Shown: piece after piece, positions 50,801 to 60,935 of the stretch
Numbering within the stretch: the first letter of the stretch is position 1
Layout of the letters: each line of letters opens with the position of its first letter
Assembly: GCA_943704425.1 (NCBI GenBank)
Contig: CALSCP010001856.1
Span: 10,409-71,343, forward strand
Reading direction: 5' to 3'
Length of the DNA: 60,935 nucleotides
DNA from: Ministeria vibrans ATCC 50519
Taxonomy: Eukaryota; Opisthokonta; Filasterea
The notes under the pieces: model-generated
The model's input: only the letters and a program-made list of their open reading frames with translations
Told to the model about the DNA's origin: nothing
Databases searched by the model: none
Made by a program: the position numbers and the translations under genes

Positions 50801-51746
50801 CCGCAACGCCTGGAACCTACTCCCGTTGCGCGTCCACGAAGCGACCCTCTCCGTCACCGACGGACAGCAGCTCAAGCGCACCACCATTCCCTTTGTCAGT
50901 CGTGTCACCATTGTGCGTTCCTCATCCGCCAACCTTGAACTCAACCTCACGTAAGATTTGTTTTACTTTTTATTTATGGTTGTTTGTGTTTTTTTTCGTT
51001 TGTTGTTTGTTTGTCCTTTATTGTCATTATTATTTTATATAACGAACAGAAGCTGAAATTGTACAATATTATTTTCCTTGTTGTAGGTACTCTTCTTGCT
51101 CTGCAAGTGGCAAAGTGCATCCGCCAACTGCAATTTTGTCAAGACAATACTCAAGCGCAGTATTCTCCGCCATTGCTCAGGTACGTTTCACACGGTGTAG
51201 ACGCCTCTCCCTCTATCACTTTGTTTCTTTCTTTCTCCTCTCTCTCTCTTATCACTTTATTTCTTTGTTCCTGTCTCTCGTTTTCTTTTTCTTTCTCTCT
51301 CCCGTTCTCTGGATCTTTCTCTTCTTGTGTCTCTGGTGCTGATATATGCTGTGCTTATATTATAGTATGGTGATGTGGAGCCTTTGGCACATCCAGGGGT
51401 ACCAGGCCTATCCATGTATTTGTGTGTTGCTGACCCGAAGAAGAAGGACAAGAAGAGAGAAGAGGTATCGACGAGAGATGCACTTCTTTTTGCATTCACT
51501 ATTTTACCTTGTTTCCTTTTTCTTAAGATTGCAATGACAGTCCTTCGGGTATTGGTGCGCAGTCGGACGGACATGACGCTGGAAATTGATGGCCAAGAAG
51601 TGCACGGAGTACGTGAATTGGCGTTGGCAGAGCTGCTTCTGCCGCCACAAACACCGCTTGAGGGAGGCAAGAAGAAGCCGGGGAAGCCGGTGGAGCTGCA
51701 ACTTGTGACTTTTATGCCCTGCACGAACGAGGATGGGTGTGCGTAA
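47898..51746 (+). CDS. Class IB PI3K regulatory subunit (p101/p84)-like protein
   Basis: Resembles PIK3R5/PIK3R6, adaptors that link PI3K-gamma to G-beta-gamma. ATG at 47898 (MSQGPSANKKK). A Ser/Ala-rich N-terminus leads to a helical region (FLVCLLSKLLALDLIPG, HFTWCYIPYDFASFQLRKAFLAWH), a Gly/Ser linker (about 48945-49060), then VRTELLCHTFLSYFGELTDMNKLRSRIKG, comparable to p101's LLLHAFQATFG segment. A run of Asp/Asn/Glu follows (50105-50200). The strongest match is the C-terminal part: GPMRIVVAGCDSSLSCIVRALS, IQLYILPL, EMTHVGHYLAHMDGWYAHRVL and YVRNAWNLLPLRVHEATLS, aligning to p101 RVVVFGSDR, NDISHYLGMLDPWYERNVL and YYCRFAARPVLLQVYQTEL. Introns at 49620-49739, 50949-51087, 51181-51364 and 51464-51527 keep frame. 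Length about 1,100 residues. Family call is good; function inferred. Confidence 0.75.
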
Positions 51747-51770
51747 GCACAGATACACACAGAGAGTGAG

Positions 51771-51860
<90 letters not shown>
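51771..51860. repeat. (GA)n tract in convergent spacer
   Basis: GAAA units then pure GA, in the region between the convergent p101-like gene and RhoGEF gene (51747-51944), likely within a 3' UTR. Confidence 0.97.
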
Positions 51861-51862
<2 letters not shown>

Positions 51863-51944
51863 GAGGGCACAGTGATAGAGCGGGAGAGAGAGAGAGCAAA
51901 CCTATTTTTTCTGCAATAATTTTTTGACAATTTTTCATTACATT

Positions 51945-54070
<2,126 letters not shown>

Positions 54071-54218
54071 GCAAATATTTTGACGATTTGAACGTGTTTT
54101 GAACTTATCAGTCACAAACCGAAAACGGAAAAAGCGAAATTATTATTGTTCTTTGATCTTTAGTCTTCTAACTTTTTTTTTTTTGGATCCGCCCTCCAAC
54201 TCGGGAGTTGTAGGCACC

Positions 54219-55067
54219 ATGTCATTGTTTCAGCGGCTCTTCGGGCTGCAAGGGAGTTCGCGCCTCTCCGACGACTCTGTGGCGCCTGGCTCCGTCCCAA
54301 CGGCAACCCTGGTGTCGCCTCATACGTGGCGCCCCCCACCCTTCAGAAATGCCCAAATCCGCATTATTGTAGTGCAAGATGATGGGCACGGCGAGAAGGT
54401 GAGCGTGTGGCTGAGTGTTGAGTGCGGTGTTGCCCTCCGAAGTTGCATGACCTTGTCAAATAACCCCCTTGGCGCTCCAGTGCGCCGACCAACACTTCAC
54501 ACAGCCCATTTGGGTGGATATGGGAAGTGGAACAGCGCTCTGCGAGCCCACCATTTTCTCGTGGTCGTTCAATAGTCGCTCGTGATTTTTTGGCCTTGCT
54601 TGAAACTTCGAATTGGATATTTAGAGTGTTCTCTTTTCGTCGGGGCGCGACTCCAACGAGAGCGGGAGAGCCAGTCGAGATCGAGCTGACGCACGGCTTG
54701 CGGAAATTATGTTTGGTTCGGTACCACTGGCGTACAAAGGATCGACCGTCAAAGTGCACGAACTGCATGACCCCGCTCGCTTTCTGGTCACGCGCATCTT
54801 CACGGTGCCACCCCGCGACGTTGTCGAGGCGCACATGCACATGACGTCGCAGCAGCAGCACCAGGATGCAAACGAACGTCACAGTCGTCGTGCCGCCTCC
54901 TTTGTCAGCCCTGCGTCGGGTCGCACGCCGTTTCCCGGCCTACCCACCTCAAAGGTGCCGCGTGCCCTCTCGCCTGACATCGACTGGAGCCAACACCACC
55001 AGCAACATTCAAGCCAGCAAGGCCAGAGCCATGGGCAGCCACAGTCGCCGCCGCCGCAGCAGCTGCA

Positions 55068-55098
<31 letters not shown>

Positions 55099-57842
55099 CA
55101 GTTGAGTGTCACTCCCAATAGCGAGCACCATCTCTCTCCGCTCGTGCGCTCGCTGTCGACACCCGATGCTCTGGACCAAATAGGCACAGTAGGCTCACAA
55201 GTGCGCCGACAGCGTGCACTCACGATGAGGTAAAATAAACAAGTTGCGTGTAAGTGAGTGAGCGCTCACCTTGACTTAGTCTGGAACACGGCTACGTCGG
55301 ACGTCTTGTTCTCGACGACGACCACACCCCACCCACCACCACCATCACACCATCATCAGCATTCACACCAGCAACAGGAGGAGGAAGTGGGTCGCGCTCA
55401 CAGTCGCCATCCTCCTCCACCCCGTCTACGCCCTCCACGCCTCCACTCCAGCCCCGTGCCCGCAGCGACACCTCCGCCACTTGGCACTCTGTCTCCTCCC
55501 TCGAACCCGATCCCCGTTCCTACCTTGCCTCTACAAAAATGCCTCGCTTTGCTCTCGCTTGGGTCCTCTCGCTTGACTCCACAGATTTTCCCGAAAGTTC
55601 CATCGCAGTACGTTCAGAATCTTACTTTTCCATTTGACTCTTCTCGTTTTTTTCTTCTTTTTTCTTCTGACATTTGTGCCTTTAGATTCGCGAGTTTTTT
55701 TCATCGCACTTTGCGTTGCTTGAGGCGCGTCTGTTCCGGCTCCAGAGACACCTCTCCAAACTACTTGCACACGAAATGGTGCAAGCACGTCACAGTCATC
55801 CAAACATTCCAAGTTCAGTGTAAGAACTATTATTTCGTGTGTGTGTATGTATCTTTGTGGTGGATGTGTGTGTATGTGATTGTGTGTAAGGAAAGAGCAA
55901 ACGAGAACGGAAAACAAATCAGGGAGAGACTATGAATGACTCTTGGCGTTCTACAGAAAACAACATCCTGGCGTGCTTCCTCTCAACCCGTTCCACATCC
56001 AAGAGAACCCGGAAATACACAGTTTAGTCTTAGAGTTTCAAGTATGATTCTCCACTCACTCTGAATTCACCTTCTCTGACTTAATATTTCATTCTTACTG
56101 TATAGAACGCCGTCCATTTCTTGTATGCAGTGCCTCGTCTTCAAGAGCCAGTCTGGCTCTCTCTCACCACCTTTCCTGATCGTCGCTCCTCCGTCGCTGT
56201 CATTTTCATTCGCGAATTCTGTCAGTGCGTCGACTCAATGGACACCAAAGCTAGACATCACTTTTTTAGGTACTACTATTTGCGGTGCTCTAACGTCATC
56301 TCACACACTGTGTCGTACAGCACACTCATTACGGCGGTTTTGGCACATCACCTGGCGTGGATCACCACCGTCACACCCGAACCCCACTCGAGCACATCCG
56401 CCAACAAGGGAGACAAAGAAACTACCACCACCTCGTCCACCACTGCTACCACTACTACTTCTGCTGCTGGGGATACCGCTGCGTCGACGTGCAACCCATA
56501 CAATGCCCTCTGGGCTCAACTGATGGATCTCTACGGGTGCCTTGGAACCCCACCACACGTACTCATTGCCAAAGGCTTTTTCTCTTTCTCATTTGGTCTT
56601 GCTTAGATATGTCGCACTCTTGTATGTGGGGCGCAAAGCAACACCGTCAACCGTCTTCTCTATGTGCTCTCCTACTTTATTCGCTGTGCCGAACTTTTTC
56701 ACGAACGTGTCTCGCTCGTGCATCAGTCCACCGTCTCCTCTGCATCCCTTCTTGTTGATCGTGATGTCGACGCTGAACCGCACACCGTTGCTCATGCCCG
56801 CTTCACGCACTTGCAGCCCATTAAAATGCCAAAGTAAGTCACCGTTTTGTTCTCTTTTTTTATTCGTACCAAAACAAACACCTACTTCCATTTTTTTTTT
56901 GTTACTGTTGTAGATCTGCAACAGTGAAGATAGAGCATCCATCTGATCCCGAGTGGAACCAACCCGACGTGGTAACCCCCTTCCCCTGTTTTCTTCTGTG
57001 TTTTCTTCTGTTTCCACTCACACTCAATTCTCTCGTTTTGTTTTTCAATCGTTTATATTGATTAGATCTATCGCCGGTCCTTTGGACGTTCACTCATGGC
57101 TACTTACTGGCAGGATTATCTTCCTGATTTTGCGCTTCTTGGAATGCCTCAGTACTATATTCCTTTTGTTGCATTGTCTTTGCATTCTTACGTTTCCTTT
57201 TTCTATCTTCAGCTGTGATATTAAGAACGAGTTAGAATCGGATCTTCGGCTCTCTCTTGAGGTTCAGCATACACACGCGCGCAATAAAACATTCAATAAT
57301 TCCGTGTCTTCTAGAATTCGATATTGGACGAGCCCATCACCCGCGCGGCCGCAATTATTGCAGATACGGATACATGGTGCGCTACACACATACATACATA
57401 CACACATCATACATGCAGACACACACGCTCTCTCCATCACTGTCTCTCTCTCTCACTCTTTCAATTTGTATATATCTCTTCGCTTTGTTTCTTCTCTCTC
57501 TGTTTCTTTTTCTCTCTTTGTCTCGTTTTTCTTCATTTCTCTTTGCCATTCTCTGTCTGCCTGATTTCTGATTGAGTGTTTTTAATTTATGTTCATTAGG
57601 AATTGCGAGCTTCTCGTTGCCCAGACTGGACGGTATGACCATCAACATTCTACTTTACATATAACAATTTATAACGTCGTTTTTTTTTTGCTTCAGTGAG
57701 CTGGGCCAACAAGTCTTTGAGTCGACGCTACAGCCAGCCGAGAGCGTCACGGGACTATGTACAGCCATCAAGGCTCTTCACGATGACAAAGTGCCTGAAG
57801 AGACGGTACGGGTTTTTTTGTGCGAGTGTTTGTGTTTGTGTT

Positions 57843-57889
<47 letters not shown>

Positions 57890-57948
57890 CTTTCTGGTGT
57901 GTGGTGGTGGTGTGTGTGTGTGTTTGTGACTTTCTGGTGTGTGGTGGT

Positions 57949-57992
<44 letters not shown>

Positions 57993-58377
57993 CAGCGACA
58001 CGTTTTACAGATCGTCGTGTTTACGTGTTCTCAATCGCTCGACTCTCTTTAGTGTCTTATGTATCTCGAAGATCGTCTACAAGAATTATTCCTGCGGGCT
58101 CTTGTGGTGTCCGGTACTCACTGCACACTAATTTCACAATAATTATTAATAATTATTTTTTGTCACGTTACAGATCTAGTGTTGGTGAACCGCCCCCGCG
58201 TTCTCACTCACTTTGAAATCAGCGATGCTCTCTCGTACGCTTCACGCTTTTCTAAGAAGCAATCCTACAATCGTGCTTAACCTGTGTGTAACTCGTAGGT
58301 ATCCACTCTCTGATATGGAGCTTCTCCTCAACATTGCGTGTGCTGAGACTCCTCTCATTGCCTCCTATGTTACATAA
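54219..58377 (+). CDS. Folliculin-interacting protein (FNIP/Lst4)
   Basis: DENN-family partner of folliculin, acting at lysosomes on Rag GTPase and TORC1 signalling. ATG at 54219 (MSLFQRLFG). NAQIRIIVVQDDG splices to SVLFSSGRDSN, matching FNIP QIRLIVYQD..NVLFDSS. Then EIMFGSVPLAYKGSTVKVHEL (FNIP signature), a poly-Q and Ser/Pro linker (54850-55200), FALAWVLSL, REFFSSHFALLEARLFRLQRHL, LYAVPRLQEPVWLSL, TLITAVLAHHLAWITTV and YNALWAQLMDLYGCLG, then RLLYVLSYFIRCAELFHER. The C-terminal DENN part reads GRSLMATYWQDYLPDFALLG, AAAIIADTDTW, ELGQQVFES, and ends DMELLLNIACAETPLIASYVT. About 17 exons with repeat-rich introns. No folliculin gene is visible here. Confidence 0.92.
57840..57991. repeat. (GT)n microsatellite pair
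   Basis: Two GT arrays (about 57845-57889 and 57951-57991) separated by a duplicated block TTGTGACTTTCTGGTGTG, inside an intron of the FNIP gene. Confidence 0.93.
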
Positions 58378-58499
58378 TGCGCCACCTTTCTATAAGATTA
58401 TTTGTACAACTATGCCATTCAACTCTGTGTTTTGTGTCCATTAAATCGCAGAAATAAACTATAATATTTTCTTCTGTGACACTCGATTCATGTTTTCTC

Positions 58500-59889
58500 T
58501 CACTCGCCCAATGCCTCCATCTGGCGGACAAGATCCTGCTCCACGGGGTTGAGGTCGTCCTGCAACAGCTGACCCTTAAGGAAGGCTTCGAGCTTGTTGC
58601 ACGCGGCCAGAATAAAGCCCGTAAAGAGGGGCGTGGGGCGCAGAGGTCGCGTTTTGAGCTCGGGGTGAAACTGCACGGCCACATAAAACGGATGATCGCC
58701 CAACTCCATCACTTCCATCCGCTCGCCATTCACATCGCGACCCACAAAGCGCATTCCCTTGTCTTCCAGTGCCGCAACCAACTCCGGATTCACTTCGTAC
58801 CGGTGGCGGTGGCGTTCGTACACGTGTGTGCATGGCTTGCCATCACCCAACACCTTCGAGTACAGTTGCTCTAAACAAAGCGACAACAAAAACGCGCACC
58901 ATTCAGTATTCAGGAGATACGACGATAAACACTATTGAATACGGGTGATGGAGGTTTCGCCGGCAAACAGCGTCTCGCGTCTTCCCAGACGCATTGTGCC
59001 GCCCATATGCGTCTTGCTACCCTCCGGCATGAACACCACCACCGGGTGTGTCGTCTCCTTGTTGAATTCCGTTGAGTTAGCATCTTCCCACCCCAGCTTG
59101 GTTCGTGCAAACTCAATCACCGCCGTCTGAAGTCCCAGACAGATTCCTAATCGGAAAAAAAAAGTGTAAATACGACTCACGCGAGTGTGTGTGTGTGTGT
59201 GTGTGTATGTGTGATAATTGGAGATTCAAGTTGTGCCGCACCAAAGTACGGAATGCCCTTTTCGCGTGCCCACTTGGCAGCAACAACCATGCCCTCCACG
59301 CCACGCTCGCCAAACCCACCGGGCACGAGCACACCACTAATAATTGGGAAGGAGAGAAAAAGGGAAACAACCCAAGGATAAAGTGAAGTTAGGGCAGAAA
59401 GTGTATCTCCAGCTCTCTTCTATCACTTTGTCTATTTTCTCTCCCATCTTTTTTTTCTGCAATTATACTCACTTTGCGCCACTGAGCGACTGCCATGCTT
59501 CAAAGTACTTGGTTGCGTCCGCAGTGCGCCGTGACTCCTCCAAATCACCGGCTTCAACCCACTGCAATGTAACAAAAGAGACAACCAGATTATTCGGACG
59601 CAAAAAACCGCATTAATACACAATGTAATTTTGTACGGTAATGTTGAGCTTGCGATTGGCCCAGAGCGATGCATGCTGAAGAGCCTTGATGACAGACAGA
59701 TAGGCGTCTGAAAACTCGGTGTATTTGCCCACAACGACAATGGAGACGGGATCAAATAGACGGTCGTTGCGGTCGGCAAGCACCTTCCACTTGCTGAGAA
59801 GCGAACCTGTCTCAGGGTGAACCAACTTGACTTGAAGTCGTTTTTCAAAGTAGCCACTCAGGTTCTAAGCAACACATTGGAGACGACAA

Positions 59890-59922
<33 letters not shown>

Positions 59923-60935
59923 CACACACACACACACATACACGTGTAAGTAAAATGGGCGTGTATACAACCGACTCAACTACTTGCACTACCTGCTTTT
60001 CCAGGAGAAGAGGGACATGGTAGATGGACGAGAGGTCGTGCACAGTGATGACCTGCTCGCGTGCGACGTGACAGAACATGCCAACCTTGTCCTTGACCGA
60101 GTCGTTGAGTGGCAGACGCGAGCGGCACACAATGATGTCGGGCGACAGACCGAGTCCTCGCAGTTCGCGAATACTGTGCTGCGTCGGCTTTGTCTTCTGC
60201 TCGCCTGTCGTTGACATTTGCGGCACAAGGCTAACGTGAATCTGCAAGAAGTTTTCGCGACCAACGCGAAACTGAAACTGACGCAGCGCCTCGACAAAGG
60301 GCATGCTCTCGATGTCGCCAATGGTACCGCCCAGCTCGATGACACACACTTCGGGCTCCAAATCGCTTCCGTCCACCGACACCTGCCGTTGGCGCGTGAG
60401 CCAATGAAGGTAGTTCTTGTGAGTGTGTACCTTGGCAACGCGCTCAATCCAGTTTTGAATAGAGTCTGTAATATGCGGCACCACTTGCACAGTCTTTCCC
60501 AGGTAGTCGCCACGTCGCTCGCGCTCTACAGCAGACAAGTTGTTTCGTCAGTGTACACTGAGAGAGTGCAACGCGCGAGCATCGTCCAACGCACACCGCC
60601 AGAGGGCGACTCGCGTGAAACACTAGCTCCCATTCAATAAAAGAGAGTGTGCTGAGCAGATGGCGACGGAGAACAGAGCGCAGCGGAGGAAGGAAGAGCC
60701 GATAGCGGACGAGTGCGTACCAATGACTTCGGAGTAGATTTTGCCCGTTGTAATGTTGTTGTCGCGATGCAGCGTCACGTCCAAGAACCGTTCGTAGTTT
60801 CCCAGATCCAAATCAACCTCGCCACCATCGTCGAGAACGAACGTTTCGCCTAAAAAAGTAGAGACAGAGAAGGATTGAACTTCACAAGACAGCCACTCTT
60901 TGCGATAAACTCGTCGTAGAGCTGCCTCTTCGGAA
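58500..60935 (-). CDS. CTPS1: CTP synthase, 5' end beyond window
   Basis: Makes CTP from UTP, ATP and glutamine in the cytosol. The synthetase part is seen as [74 protein letters not shown], then [12 protein letters not shown] and VPLLLEKQ. A linker with [22 protein letters not shown] follows. The glutaminase part has [15 protein letters not shown], the nucleophile Cys in GICLGLQ, and QFHPE with the His/Glu pair, ending VRQMEALGE and TGA at 58500. An intron falls just before the nucleophile (between YFG and ICLGLQ). The N-terminal P-loop region (VTGG) lies beyond 60935. CA and GT microsatellites occupy two introns. Confidence 0.96.
59887..59940. repeat. (CA)n microsatellite in CTP synthase intron
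   Basis: CA repeats with scattered G substitutions in an intron of the CTP synthase gene. Confidence 0.92.

Overview
The window is nuclear DNA of a unicellular eukaryote with a compact, intron-rich genome. Nearly every gene is broken by short GT..AG introns (many about 55-120 nt). Genes alternate strands with gaps of roughly 100-350 bp. Simple repeats (GA, CA/GT, ATT, poly-A/T) fill introns and spacers. The mix of adhesion-type GPCRs, EGF, laminin G and SRCR modules, a cAMP-receptor-like GPCR, a TKL receptor kinase and an unduplicated MadBub kinase suggests a unicellular holozoan or another deep opisthokont/amorphean protist. The sequence alone does not fix the lineage. A 10-N assembly gap lies at 24422-24431.

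Left part (1-11.6 kb): ribosomal protein eS1 (RPS3A), enhancer of rudimentary (ERH), a ZIP9-type zinc transporter, a type II membrane GT14 glycosyltransferase, N-acetylneuraminate lyase, and a PPP1R21 (FERRY complex) homologue. Then 11.9-15.9 kb carries an unusual predicted protein: an amidoligase domain fused to EGF and laminin G modules. From 16 to 26.6 kb come a MadBub spindle-checkpoint kinase with KEN and ABBA motifs, a cAMP-receptor-like GPCR, mitochondrial ribosomal protein mL52, ribosomal protein uS10 (RPS20), the 5' part of an SRCR-domain gene cut by the gap, and TXNDC9.

Middle part (26.7-46.4 kb): a block of secretory and surface proteins. It holds a signal-peptide JmjC protein ending in KDDL, a one-pass EGF/GPS receptor, a giant LRR receptor with a TKL kinase, a full adhesion GPCR (propeller-like region, EGFs, GPS, 7TM, long tail), and a second secreted JmjC protein. 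The one-pass receptor and the adhesion GPCR are paralogues: they share EGFs, the GPS region and matching cytoplasmic-tail blocks, but only one has seven helices.

Right part (46.5-60.9 kb): the tRNA deaminase subunit ADAT3, a protein resembling the p101/p84 regulatory subunits of class IB PI3K, an SH3-DH-PH RhoGEF, a folliculin-interacting protein (FNIP), and CTP synthase running off the right edge. Several products could work in one signalling layer (GPCRs, a G-beta-gamma-type PI3K adaptor, RhoGEF, receptor kinase), but that link is inference from gene content.

A 29-bp-type minisatellite motif (core GAAACAAAGTGATAGAGAG or its complement) recurs inside introns of at least six unrelated genes. 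No tRNA, rRNA, CRISPR array or transposon was recognised.
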